Positions 43,909 through 52,882 of a stretch of DNA of 64,000 nt are shown piece after piece. The DNA is from Flavobacteriales bacterium. Its GTDB lineage: Bacteria > Bacteroidota > Bacteroidia > Flavobacteriales_D > Crocinitomicaceae. Position 1 is the first letter of the stretch. Every line of letters begins with the position of its first letter. The DNA lies in the NCBI GenBank assembly GCA_947475095.1, contig CANJLG010000009.1, positions 1 to 64,000 of the forward strand, in the 5' to 3' direction. Position numbers and translations under genes: made by a program. Under the pieces are notes generated by a model. That model ran no database searches. It was not told the origin of the DNA and worked only from the letters and a program-made list of their open reading frames with translations.

Positions 43909-46004
43909 AAGGTATAATCGACATATTGGTTCGTAAAAAACTACTCTTTTTCATCATTGGAATGTTGAGCGTTATTGGAACCTTGTGCGTATTGCCATTT
44001 CCAAAATTTACCGGTAATTTGGACGGCTTCTCGCTCGAGGACAATAATACATTTAAAAAAGCGAAAGAACTGGATATGCTTTTTGGTGGTAAGGAAAAAG
44101 TTTATTTAGTAGTTACTCCAAATTCCGACAGCCTTGAAGTAGTTCTAAATTCAATCGATTCGATTTCGCTGAATTTAAAAAACAAGTTTGCCGATGCCGA
44201 AATCTCTTCACCAAAATCATTTTATAGTAAAATGATCAGGCACTGGAAAACAAAAGATAATAAATTCTCTTCATTTCTAAAGGAGGCTAGTGAGGTGCCA
44301 TTGCTACAACAATTAATTGCTCGCGATAAATCCTCCTTTTTGATCATTTTGTCCCTTGACCATCATGATGAATCAACGGCAAATGAAATCAATAAAGTGA
44401 TCAACAAGAAATACCAAGGAATCAATACCATTGGGGCAATGAGTACTGTTCATTTGGAAGCAGACATTAAAAAACATGTCGAAAAAGATGTGGTGCTAAT
44501 TTCAGTGCTTATCCTGGTGTTTTTCCTTGGATTTATTATGCTGATTTTTAGGGATTTTTTGGCGGTGGTGTTCACCTTCGTCAATATAATGATTTCTCTA
44601 TGCGCTGCCTTCGTTTTATTTTATATCCTCGGTTATAAAATCAATATTATTTCAATTTTGGTTATTCCTATCACATTGATATTGTCTATGTCCGACTCCC
44701 TACACTTGTTGGTAGGGTATATTAAAAATAAAAATATTGTAAATAAAGAACAACGGCTGAGCAAGGTTATCGATCAATATATTATTCCTTCGTTTTTCTC
44801 ATCTGCTACAACTGCAGCGGCTTTCTTTTCTTTCTATCTGTTCAATGACTCTCAATATATCAGGGAATTTGGTTTGATAACCTCAATTGCCTTGATGATT
44901 GAGTTTTTTCTAACTTTTGCAATCGCACCGTTTCTTTTGTACAAATTCAATTTTCAACGCTTATACGAAAAGCAACTCAATCAAATTTCTGTCTTCTTCT
45001 TTAGAACGAAGAATATTTTTTCTCTAGGCTTTCTCTTATTGATATTAATTTCAATACCCTTAATCAATAAATTAAAATTTCATACCGATTCAGGTGTATT
45101 TTTTCCACGAAATTCGGAAATTCGAAAAGTACACGATTCGCTTATTAAAAATTATCATTCTTTCATTGACTTAACCGTCTATGTTAGTCTTAAGAAGGAT
45201 GTGAATAATCAATCAGGAAATGATTCTCTATTTGACATTACTAAGAAACTGACGCAACGATTTGAAAAACTTGATAAAGTTGTGAACGTTAATTCTGCCA
45301 CAGAACAATTCATGTTTAAATCGAAAGTTGGCACACGTGTAAATTTGTTTGCGCATTTGAATGATCGAAATCCCTATTATAATGCCGATAAAAATTTGTA
45401 CAAAATTCAAGTTCAATTTAAAGAAGCACAACATATTATTGATCTTAAAAATCGTGGATTGAAACAACTATTGGCAGATTTACCAAATGATATTGAAGTG
45501 TCCTATTCAAGTAATATTCTTTTAATGGATGCGGTGAACGCTAGTGTAGCCTCGTCCTTGTTAAAGTCGTTATCATCCTCAGCATTTGTTATCTTTTTAA
45601 TGATGCTGCTATTGTCTAGGTCGCTTAAAACTGCTTTCTATTCTCTCCTTCCGAATATTGCACCGATTGCGTTTATTGTAGTAATGTATTTTGTTTTTGG
45701 AATGCACATTAATATTCTGACAGCAATCACTGCTGTAATTTGCCTTGGTCTTTTAGACGATGATACGGTTCACATCATTTACCGAAAACTATACCTGAAA
45801 GAACCAATGGGGGAATTATCATTTAGTATTTTGTCATCAGCAGTTTTATTGAATATCGGTTTTCTATTGTTTATGTTCAGCAGTTTTGAACCCATCAGAG
45901 TGTTGGGGTGGGTGAGTGCAATCATTTTTACTGTCGGAGTGGTATGTGAAATGACCTTAATGCAATGGGTGATTGAACGTGTTAAAAATAAGAAGGATGT
46001 TTGA
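43905..46004 (+). CDS. RND/MMPL-family exporter
   Basis: Twelve-helix inner-membrane transporter of about 699 aa: one N-terminal helix, a periplasmic loop (about 35-195), a bundle of helices (about 195-345), a second loop (about 390-545) and a second bundle. VFFLGFIMLIFRDFLAVVF and ITLILSMSDSLHLLVG (Asp/Ser in TM4, proton relay region) match the MMPL/HpnN group. No MFP or TolC gene is adjacent, which fits the lipid-transporting MMPL subgroup rather than drug efflux. It likely moves the finished lipid or pigment toward the outer membrane. Confidence 0.88.
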   Translation: MKGIIDILVRKKLLFFIIGMLSVIGTLCVLPFPKFTGNLDGFSLEDNNTFKKAKELDMLFGGKEKVYLVVTPNSDSLEVVLNSIDSISLNLKNKFADAEISSPKSFYSKMIRHWKTKDNKFSSFLKEASEVPLLQQLIARDKSSFLIILSLDHHDESTANEINKVINKKYQGINTIGAMSTVHLEADIKKHVEKDVVLISVLILVFFLGFIMLIFRDFLAVVFTFVNIMISLCAAFVLFYILGYKINIISILVIPITLILSMSDSLHLLVGYIKNKNIVNKEQRLSKVIDQYIIPSFFSSATTAAAFFSFYLFNDSQYIREFGLITSIALMIEFFLTFAIAPFLLYKFNFQRLYEKQLNQISVFFFRTKNIFSLGFLLLILISIPLINKLKFHTDSGVFFPRNSEIRKVHDSLIKNYHSFIDLTVYVSLKKDVNNQSGNDSLFDITKKLTQRFEKLDKVVNVNSATEQFMFKSKVGTRVNLFAHLNDRNPYYNADKNLYKIQVQFKEAQHIIDLKNRGLKQLLADLPNDIEVSYSSNILLMDAVNASVASSLLKSLSSSAFVIFLMMLLLSRSLKTAFYSLLPNIAPIAFIVVMYFVFGMHINILTAITAVICLGLLDDDTVHIIYRKLYLKEPMGELSFSILSSAVLLNIGFLLFMFSSFEPIRVLGWVSAIIFTVGVVCEMTLMQWVIERVKNKKDV

Positions 46005-47799
46005 AGCGAAAATAAATATGAATTGTAATGAAGCAATAGCATGGGGGGCAATGGCTTCCGGTGTTGATTTAGTTGCACATTACCCAGGTTCCCCTGTGAA
46101 TTTGGTTGAATTGAATGTCAAAAAATTGAATGATCGATTCCATGGAAATGTTCAATTCAATAATTCATTAAATGAACACGTTGCTGCATTAGCGGCGGCT
46201 GGAGCAAGCTTTTGTGGTGCTCGTTCGATGGTAATTATGAAACACGTAGGTTTAAACATTGCCGCTGATCCATTTAATTATATCGGATACACAGGTGTTA
46301 AAGGCGGAATGGTGATTATTGTAGGCACTGATCCTGGAGCGAATTCGAGTACGGGTGAAGAAGATGTGCATTGGTTTGTTCCTCAGTTCAATTTCCCATT
46401 GATCGAACCCACTTCAGTTCAGGAGTGCTACGACTTCACAAAGGAAGCGTATGAAATCTCCGAGCGCTACGAAATTCCTGTGATGCTATTTATTCCAGGT
46501 CGATTGGCCTATAATTATTCAAGCGTTGAAGTGAGTTTGAAGAAGCAAGAATCCAAGCCTAAATTTTATTTTGAAAAGGACAAAGAACGATATATCAATG
46601 TAGGACAGCAGGCCGTTAAGAATCACAAACTACTGCTAGAAAAAGTGGAGCTGATCGCTAAAACAGAATCAATTTGTAAGTCACATTTTAATGCGGATGC
46701 AAAACACGGCATTCTTGTAAGAGGATTGTCTTATTCTATGACTAGGGAACTTATCGAAAAACATGAACTTCAAAATCAAGTTCATTTACTGAATGTCGAT
46801 TTAGTATTTCCGTTGAATGAAAATGATTTAGTATCGTTCATTAAAGGAAAGGATGTCATTACGGTTATCGAAGATCAGGACGGTTTTTTAGAAAATCAGC
46901 TAAAAATGAACTTCTTCAATTTCTTGAAATGCTCCGTATATGGTAAGGATGTTTTTCCAAAATATGGTGAAATTACAATCGATCAAATTGAGGCTTATTT
47001 CGAAGAAGTATTCCAAATTGAAGTCGTAGAAAAAAAGAGCCTGAGCGTTCCTGAAATTCCAGAACGATTGGGGACTTTTTGTGAAGGGTGTCCACATACG
47101 GGGTCATATTATTCAATTGATTCAGTTTTGAAAGAATTGAATGGTGTAATTGGTGGTGATATCGGCTGTTCGTCATTAGCTCCATTTCGAGCAGATTGGC
47201 TTATGTGTATGAATGCGGGTATTGGAGTATCACAAGGAATGGCGCAAGTCTTGACCGATCAACCTGTAATTTCAACTGGTGGTGACGGTAGCTTCTTCCA
47301 TGCCGGTGCATTGTCACTTATGAGTGCGGTGCATAATGATATTAACCTCATTCATATGGTTTTCGATAACAGTACCATCGCAATGACCGGACATCAACCT
47401 TCACCCTCCGAGTTTGATTTTGATCATCATAAATTTCTTGAAGGTATGGGGGTGAAAACGGTGATTGATGTTTCACCCTATGATCCGAAAGATTTTATTC
47501 AAAAATTCAAAGATGAGCTGCCTAAAAAAGGAGTCCGTGTATTTTGGGTGAAGGGCGCATGTGTACTAAAAGGAAATGACTTTATCGAAAGTCGCAGAAA
47601 TGTAATTTATCCTACTATAGATGCCACAAAATGCGGATCGTGTTCAAAATGTTACAAAGAATTAGCTTGTCCGGCAATCATAAATCTAAAATCAAGTCCT
47701 GATCAAGAATTGGCCATTGATCTAGATCGTTGTGTGAGGTGTGGAGTGTGTAACGAAATTTGTCCGAATGGGGCAATCTCAATTCAAAACATGAAATGA
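45997..47799 (+). CDS. iorA: 2-oxoacid (indolepyruvate-type) ferredoxin oxidoreductase, alpha subunit
   Basis: TPP enzyme decarboxylating 2-oxoacids to acyl-CoA with reduction of ferredoxin. The N-terminal pyrimidine-binding domain begins NCNEAIAWGAMASGV; the TPP domain has CEGCPHTGSYY (about 355) and GGDGSFFHAGALSLMSAVHNDINLIHMVFDN (about 425-455). The C-terminus holds two 4Fe-4S motifs, CGSCSKCYKELACP and CVRCGVCNEICP. About 600 aa, as in archaeal IorA. The ATG at 45997 overlaps the exporter stop; 46018 is an alternative. Finding it inside a fatty-acyl operon suggests it supplies an unusual CoA starter. The actual 2-oxoacid is unknown. Confidence 0.9.
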   Translation: MFEAKINMNCNEAIAWGAMASGVDLVAHYPGSPVNLVELNVKKLNDRFHGNVQFNNSLNEHVAALAAAGASFCGARSMVIMKHVGLNIAADPFNYIGYTGVKGGMVIIVGTDPGANSSTGEEDVHWFVPQFNFPLIEPTSVQECYDFTKEAYEISERYEIPVMLFIPGRLAYNYSSVEVSLKKQESKPKFYFEKDKERYINVGQQAVKNHKLLLEKVELIAKTESICKSHFNADAKHGILVRGLSYSMTRELIEKHELQNQVHLLNVDLVFPLNENDLVSFIKGKDVITVIEDQDGFLENQLKMNFFNFLKCSVYGKDVFPKYGEITIDQIEAYFEEVFQIEVVEKKSLSVPEIPERLGTFCEGCPHTGSYYSIDSVLKELNGVIGGDIGCSSLAPFRADWLMCMNAGIGVSQGMAQVLTDQPVISTGGDGSFFHAGALSLMSAVHNDINLIHMVFDNSTIAMTGHQPSPSEFDFDHHKFLEGMGVKTVIDVSPYDPKDFIQKFKDELPKKGVRVFWVKGACVLKGNDFIESRRNVIYPTIDATKCGSCSKCYKELACPAIINLKSSPDQELAIDLDRCVRCGVCNEICPNGAISIQNMK

Positions 47800-48341
47800 G
47801 CGACGAAGGAATACTAAATATTATTATTGCTGGAACAGGCGGACAAGGCGTCTTAACCTTGTCCAACATGCTCAGAAAACTTGCTATGAACAAAGGATTG
47901 AAGTGTGAAGGTGCAACATTTAAAGGTGGAGCACAACGAATGGGTTCTGTTTATGCAGAATTAAGGATTCTGCTAGATCCTCAAAGCAAGGCTTATTTTT
48001 CAAGTCAAATACCTAACTATTCAGTAGATGTCCTTATTGGAATGGAACCATGGGAGGCATTGCGCTTTGCAAATAGATGTAACACCGATACCTTATCTAT
48101 AATCAATTCGGAAGAAGAAAAGCTTTATGTTGAGCGCTACGGAAAAACAGCAATGATTGACCCAATTCAAACCTTGATTAAAGTATATAATTCACCCACA
48201 ATTAAAAACTACTCTCAATTATCAAAGGAACTTAAAGGAAGTTCAAAATTTACAAATTATCTAATGCTGCAAGAGGCTATCCAAAAAGAATACGTACCTT
48301 TCTCTATGGAAGAACTAATTGCAATAAAAACAGAAATATGA
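47796..48341 (+). CDS. iorB: 2-oxoacid (indolepyruvate-type) ferredoxin oxidoreductase, beta subunit
   Basis: Gamma-domain subunit of the same enzyme; LNIIIAGTGGQGVLTLSNMLRKLAM and GATFKGGAQRMGSVYAELRI are family signatures (nucleotide/CoA-binding GxGGQG). The track start is 47760, but Met13 at 47796 makes an ATGA overlap with iorA and starts the domain, so 181 aa. Acts as a heterodimer or heterotetramer with IorA in the cytoplasm. Confidence 0.92.
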   Translation: MSDEGILNIIIAGTGGQGVLTLSNMLRKLAMNKGLKCEGATFKGGAQRMGSVYAELRILLDPQSKAYFSSQIPNYSVDVLIGMEPWEALRFANRCNTDTLSIINSEEEKLYVERYGKTAMIDPIQTLIKVYNSPTIKNYSQLSKELKGSSKFTNYLMLQEAIQKEYVPFSMEELIAIKTEI

Positions 48342-49720
48342 CAGATTTTAAAGCAGAAAATTGGCGTTCTAATTCAAGGCCAGCGAATTATTGGCACAAT
48401 GCAGGAGAGAAAATCCAATGTGATTTATGCCCGCGACATTGTGAGTTAAAACCTGGTCAAAAAGGGTTTTGTCAAGTCAGGGGAAATGTGGAAGGCGAAA
48501 TGCACACATTTAACTATGGTATCTCAGTTCAAGCAACTATTGAAAATATTGAGACAGAAGCAGTGAATCATTATCGACCGGGCTCAAAAATACTGAGCAT
48601 GGGAAATGTTGGCTGTATGATGGCTTGTTCGTATTGTCAAAATTGGCAAACGTCGCAGGTGAAATTCTTGAATGATAAAAACGTTCATCATTATACACCT
48701 CAGGATGTTATTGATTTGGCTATTGAAAATGGAATTGAGATAATTTCATGGACGTATAATGACCCTGTTGTATGGCAAGAATTTGTTGTAGATACCTCTA
48801 GGCTGGCTCATGCGAACGGAATTAAAACCTTGTATAAGTCTGCTCTTTATATTGAGGAAGAGCCTTTAAAAGAGTTAATTGAAGTCATCGATATCTTCAG
48901 CGTATCCCTGAAAGGTATGGATCCTGAAATGTATAAAAAACAAACAAAAGGAGAATTACAGCCCGTTTTGGACAGGATTAAGTTAATTGGTCAAACGGAT
49001 CGACACCTTGAAATCAGTCAACTTGTTGTAACTGATCTGAATGACGATGGAGAAGACGCAGCAAAAACAGCCATCTGGATGAAAGAAAATTTAGGGACCC
49101 ATATACCTCTTCATTTGGTGGCATATCACCCGGCTTTTAGATATACAAAAGAAAGAACAAGCATTGAAACATTGCTTAAATTAAGAGAAATTGTTCTCGA
49201 AATTGGCTTGGAGTATTGCTACTTAGGAAACGTTTATGCCGATAATGTAAGTAATACGAACTGCAAGTCATGTAATGAGAAGCTAGTACAACGTTTTGGA
49301 TTGTCAGTTGAGGTAAAAGCAATTGATAACAACGGAAATTGCAGTAATTGTGGAACGAAAACTCCGATTATTGAACCAAAAATGGGTGTGTCAAAGAAAA
49401 TAGAAGTTCCTAATTTTCAGCCAAAACGATCACTTACTTTTGATTGGAAAAAAGAAGCTGTGAACAGCTTGCACATTATTGTTGATGATAAGCATAAAGA
49501 TGCATTTTTAAGAATAGAAAGACTACCAGTTGGAGAAGTGGAATTTTTAAAAATTACGGCTGGTTTGGAAAGATTAATACTTTCTAAAAGTAATGCTCAA
49601 GAATTATTACTATCAGTTCAAATAGATATAGATGTTGAATTAGATTTTTTACCCGTATTGGATAGAGCGCATTTCCCAGTGAAAAATGCCTCTACATCAT
49701 CAGATAAGTACTTGAATTAA
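48338..49720 (+). CDS. AmmeMemoRadiSam-type radical SAM enzyme with C-terminal extension
   Basis: PflA-like radical SAM protein. An N-terminal Cys module CDLCPRHCELKPGQKGFCQV (Cys 28, 31, 35, 45) precedes the SAM cluster motif CMMACSYC (Cys 93, 97, 100). This matches the AmmeMemoRadiSam group, but no AMMECR1 or Memo gene is near. A zinc-ribbon-like pair CKSCNEK / CSNCGTK (about 308-345) is followed by a ~90-residue domain (LTFDWKKEAVNSLHIIVDD) that I do not recognise. It overlaps iorB by 4 bp. The substrate is unknown; it might activate a glycyl radical protein or modify a small molecule in this pathway. Needs reduced ferredoxin or flavodoxin, which IorAB produces. Confidence 0.85.
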   Translation: MTDFKAENWRSNSRPANYWHNAGEKIQCDLCPRHCELKPGQKGFCQVRGNVEGEMHTFNYGISVQATIENIETEAVNHYRPGSKILSMGNVGCMMACSYCQNWQTSQVKFLNDKNVHHYTPQDVIDLAIENGIEIISWTYNDPVVWQEFVVDTSRLAHANGIKTLYKSALYIEEEPLKELIEVIDIFSVSLKGMDPEMYKKQTKGELQPVLDRIKLIGQTDRHLEISQLVVTDLNDDGEDAAKTAIWMKENLGTHIPLHLVAYHPAFRYTKERTSIETLLKLREIVLEIGLEYCYLGNVYADNVSNTNCKSCNEKLVQRFGLSVEVKAIDNNGNCSNCGTKTPIIEPKMGVSKKIEVPNFQPKRSLTFDWKKEAVNSLHIIVDDKHKDAFLRIERLPVGEVEFLKITAGLERLILSKSNAQELLLSVQIDIDVELDFLPVLDRAHFPVKNASTSSDKYLN

Positions 49721-49721
49721 T

Positions 49722-50834
49722 ATGAAGAACAAAACTATTTCAACGCATACTCGGGCAGATGTAACCAAGGCTTTCCCTGCTGCGACTCCTATTTATCAAA
49801 ATTCCGCATTTGAGTCACAATCAGATTATTTTTATTCAAGACTTAATAACCCTAATGTTGCCGAATTAGAGGATGCAATTCGCGTATTGGAAGATACAGA
49901 TTACGGTCTAGCAACAACTACGGGAATGTCGGCCATTCAATTGACACTTTCACTTTTAAAGCCTGGTCAGCGTATTCTTGTCAACAAACATGTTTATGGC
50001 TGTTCGTTTAAATTAATTCAGTGGTACACTGAACATTATGGACTAGAGCTTGTGGTGACTGATTTAAGTTTAGAATCAATTGATGAAAAATTAAAAGAAA
50101 TGGATATGGTTTTCTTCGAAACACCTACGAATCCATTTTTATTTACAATTGATATTGCTAAGGTTTCGAAACACTTTAAAGCGTTAAAATCCACTTGTTT
50201 GTTAGTTATTGATAATACTTGGGCAACACCTCTTTATCAAAGTCCTTGTTCTTTTGGCGGTGATATTTCGTTGCATAGCGCAACAAAATATATTTCAGGT
50301 CATAGCGATGTAATGGGAGGGATTCTTTTAACAAATAGAAAGGACTTAGCTGATGAATTGAGGTCGAGACGATTCTATACTGGGGCAAATTTAGACCCAA
50401 ATAGTGCATGGTTACTGAGAAGAAGCTTGCATACACTTGATGTTAGATTGGAAAGACAGGCTATTAATACAAAGCGTTTGGTGGATTATTTGGAAACGAA
50501 AAATGAAGTCAAAAAGGTGTATTACCCAAAGGTGGATGGTAAACAGTTGACGAATTATGCAACGCTTATTTTTATAGATCTGGATTCAAACATTATTGAT
50601 AATTATGGCCAATTTTGTTCGCACTTAAAACTTTTTAGTACCGGAACCGGAATGGCTTGTGTGACTTCAATGATTGCTCAACCTTATACTGGTAGTCACG
50701 CCTCCATGGATAATTGTGAGAAAGAGGACATGGGTTTAGATAAATCGACAATTAGGTTAAGTTTTGGGATGGAGGATCCTGAAGATTTGATGAACGATTT
50801 GGAGAATGCTTTTCAACAGATGAAAGGGAAGTAA
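49722..50834 (+). CDS. Cystathionine gamma-synthase/gamma-lyase-like PLP enzyme
   Basis: Fold-type I PLP enzyme of the Cys/Met metabolism family. Landmarks: YSRLNNPNVAELEDAIRVLE (about 38-57), VIDNTWATPLYQSP with the PLP-ring Asp (about 165), SATKYISGHSDVMGG with the Schiff-base Lys (about 190), and the carboxylate-binding Arg in STIRLSFGMEDPEDL near the end. At 370 aa it is slightly short. Possible reactions: gamma-elimination giving 2-oxobutyrate (a substrate for IorAB), or gamma-replacement forming a C-C or C-S bond. It is the last gene of the operon, 1 bp after the radical SAM gene. Confidence 0.88.
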   Translation: MKNKTISTHTRADVTKAFPAATPIYQNSAFESQSDYFYSRLNNPNVAELEDAIRVLEDTDYGLATTTGMSAIQLTLSLLKPGQRILVNKHVYGCSFKLIQWYTEHYGLELVVTDLSLESIDEKLKEMDMVFFETPTNPFLFTIDIAKVSKHFKALKSTCLLVIDNTWATPLYQSPCSFGGDISLHSATKYISGHSDVMGGILLTNRKDLADELRSRRFYTGANLDPNSAWLLRRSLHTLDVRLERQAINTKRLVDYLETKNEVKKVYYPKVDGKQLTNYATLIFIDLDSNIIDNYGQFCSHLKLFSTGTGMACVTSMIAQPYTGSHASMDNCEKEDMGLDKSTIRLSFGMEDPEDLMNDLENAFQQMKGK

Positions 50835-50850
50835 AACCTATTTTCTGGAA

Positions 50851-52341
50851 TTACTCTTTAAGAATGAGACCCTTCGAATTAGCATTTTTTAGCCGAATAT
50901 GATTGTATTGCTCATTAGTATCTTGTCTGAAGCTCAATTTTTCAATGGTTCCCATGGTAATCTGTTTTGAATAATTAGCATTTGATTTTTCTAAATAGTC
51001 ATTGAGTAAAGCAATTTTAGATGCTAGTTGGCCATCTGACGAGCATAGTGTAAGGCCATTACCCTTATTATTTAATACAAAATAAAGTCTTGATAGATCA
51101 TCTATATTCGCCTTGTCTAAAGCAGCGTAAAGTTCCTTTTCTTCAATATTAGCCCAGCCTAAGCTTATTTCAGAGTTCGCTCGAGAGTGAAAACAAATTT
51201 TTGCCATCCTACCTTCGTACCCTGAACACTCAACAAGGTCATACGTACGATAACGACAAAATCCTATCGAATTAGTGATGACTATTTCATAAATCCCTCC
51301 AATTTTCAATTCCCACGGCCATAAGTAACGATTATTCTTTTCGTCATAGAATTCTAAAATCCCACCAAAAGGATTTACCGGGCCACCAACACCCTCTATT
51401 CCAGGGATATTAAAATGACCTTCTACAGCGTTGTAAGTCAAATCGACAAAAGTAATAGACCCAAAATCAAATTGACTTTTTAGATCTTTTAATTGACGCT
51501 GACAAACTTCGCCAGATTTCCAACATGAAATAAATTTTAAAGAAGGCCATACTTCACTGATCTGGTGAATTGGATTTTGAAGAATTTTTAATAAGAATTG
51601 AATTCGTTTTTCATCTACTTTATGCGTAATAATTGAAGGCCAATCTCGCTTTTCTAGATGTGCTAGAATATTCAAGCGTTCTAAGTTGATTTGCTTGAAA
51701 AAATGCGTTAATCGAGTTGGGATGGAAGTACTAATGCCCGAAATATCACTCAGTAATGCTGACAATAAATGCCATTCATTGAATAGAGATTCCTCCTTAT
51801 ACAGTTCCTTTGGAAAAACAAATTTCTTCTTTACCCAATTGGGCATTTTCGAGTAATAATAATAGCCCACCTGACCAATTGGTAATTCTGGGGCAATTTC
51901 TTGCGTTTGACCCGGCATAACAAAAATGATTTCTGGAGCTCCTGAATAAACACCAAAAGCTTTTATAAGTTGAGCAGGTTGAAATGCCGCTCCCTCCATA
52001 CGAGATTTAATAAAGCTATCCGAAATTGGGATAATTTTTGGAAGGCCAGTGGAGCCAGTGGAGCAACACCAGAATTCTATTTTTTCATCAATTAACGAGT
52101 TTATTTTAGTCCTTAAACTCTGTTTAAAGACATCGTGGTAGTCATTGTAATTGGTAATCGGAAGTTGACGTAAGGTATTAATATCATCCGTTTTTGCTAG
52201 TTGATTTTGAAGAGGGTGTTTTGGAGCATTCATCAAGTTATTCCACGTGATAGCGTAATGCTTTTCGGGAAATAGAAGGGCTTTTTTCAAGCGTTTAAGC
52301 TGAAAATCGGCCCATTTATTAAAAATCCACCTTTTAATCAT
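50851..52341 (-). CDS. GH3 (auxin-responsive)-family acyl-adenylating/amide-forming enzyme
   Basis: ANL-superfamily acyl-acid amido synthetase of the GH3 group. The adenylation motif is CCSTGSTGLPKIIPIS (about 92-107); FGSITFVDLTYNAVEGHFNIP (about 290) and GGIYEIVITNSIGFCRYRTYDLVE (about 347-370) are family blocks. At 496 aa it is normal for bacterial members. GH3 enzymes join carboxylic acids to amino acids or amines through an acyl-AMP. It is convergent with the operon end (16 bp) and has its own promoter, so membership of the pathway is likely but not proven. Confidence 0.88.
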   Translation of the reverse strand: MIKRWIFNKWADFQLKRLKKALLFPEKHYAITWNNLMNAPKHPLQNQLAKTDDINTLRQLPITNYNDYHDVFKQSLRTKINSLIDEKIEFWCCSTGSTGLPKIIPISDSFIKSRMEGAAFQPAQLIKAFGVYSGAPEIIFVMPGQTQEIAPELPIGQVGYYYYSKMPNWVKKKFVFPKELYKEESLFNEWHLLSALLSDISGISTSIPTRLTHFFKQINLERLNILAHLEKRDWPSIITHKVDEKRIQFLLKILQNPIHQISEVWPSLKFISCWKSGEVCQRQLKDLKSQFDFGSITFVDLTYNAVEGHFNIPGIEGVGGPVNPFGGILEFYDEKNNRYLWPWELKIGGIYEIVITNSIGFCRYRTYDLVECSGYEGRMAKICFHSRANSEISLGWANIEEKELYAALDKANIDDLSRLYFVLNNKGNGLTLCSSDGQLASKIALLNDYLEKSNANYSKQITMGTIEKLSFRQDTNEQYNHIRLKNANSKGLILKE

Positions 52342-52540
52342 TTCAATAGCTATTTTTTTATAGGATGAATCTATTTCACAAATTTACGATTAATCTAAGA
52401 TGGCAAGAACACCTTAGAAACATCACTGAAAAATAAAGAAAATTATATTATACTCCCCAAATCCAGACCACTGATTTTGCAAAAGTAAGTTACTGTTTTA
52501 GTTTCTTATTGGCAGGGAATGGTTAATTATTAAAGATGTA
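52342..52540. other. Gene-free stretch left of the ssrA repeats
   Basis: Upstream region of the GH3 gene; apart from its promoter I see no gene or structure. The remaining gene-free DNA up to ssrA is made of the repeat copies listed separately. Confidence 0.4.
52379..52406 (-). promoter_or_regulatory. Promoter of the GH3 gene (TTG-N17-TAAATTTG)
   Basis: On the minus strand TTG (52404-52406) and TAAATTTG (52379-52386) are 17 bp apart, a good Bacteroidota -33/-7 pair, about 38 bp before the ATG at 52341. Confidence 0.55.
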
Positions 52541-52657
52541 TAAAGCCTCACTCGGCATAAACTCCGAATAGTCTAACAAGACTTCTCACAAAAAACATTT
52601 TAAACAAAAAATGTCTCTCTTTCGAGAAGCATTTTAATCGTGGAGTCGGAGGGGTTT
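52541..52657. repeat. ssrA: ssrA-3'-end repeat, diverged outer copy
   Basis: Begins with AAAGCCTCACTCGGCATAAA and a GAATAGTCT...CTTCTCAC block matching copy B at 34.78 kb. It then has a diverged terminator (TGTCTCTCTTTCGAGA) and the intact acceptor segment GTGGAGTCGGAGGGGTTT (52640-52657). Confidence 0.75.
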
Positions 52658-52700
52658 ACCGAAAGTTATTTTCTACGGTCATTCTTCACTTGAAAATATA

Positions 52701-52796
52701 CATCGGCATAAACTTCTCACCCTAATTAAAATCGTTTGAAACAAAAAAATCCCCAACTTTTGTTGAGGATTTAATTCGTGGAGTCGGAGGGGTTTA
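52701..52796. repeat. ssrA: ssrA-3'-end repeat, inner copy
   Basis: Bases 52750-52794 match 52861-52905 (ssrA 3' end plus terminator) over 45 nt with one difference, with a period of 111 bp. Identity ends within the T-arm (GGGGTT then TATC instead of CGAA), the usual crossover zone for integration into tRNA-like genes. Confidence 0.85.
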
Positions 52797-52858
52797 TCTC
52801 GACTCAGCAAACGCCTCGCTCGATATAAACTTCTCACCCAAAACGATATAAAATAAAA

Positions 52859-52882
52859 AATCCCCAACTTTCGTTGAGGATT
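52859..52882 (-). terminator. Rho-independent terminator of ssrA
   Basis: Minus-strand hairpin AATCCTCAAC-GAAA-GTTGGGGATT followed by a T-run, 8 bp after the mature tmRNA end. Copies of it are carried in every ssrA-derived repeat. Confidence 0.85.

Noticed and set aside
35767-50834. Operon as an aryl-polyene, flexirubin or dialkylresorcinol cluster
   Set aside because: No tyrosine ammonia-lyase, DarA/DarB, LolA or aryl-ACP ligase is present, and IorAB, radical SAM and a PLP enzyme do not belong to those sets.
52679-52867. 62-aa minus-strand ORF in the track next to ssrA
   Set aside because: It is a translation of the ssrA-derived repeats (VRSLYRARRLLSRDKPLRLHE) and has no independent coding evidence.
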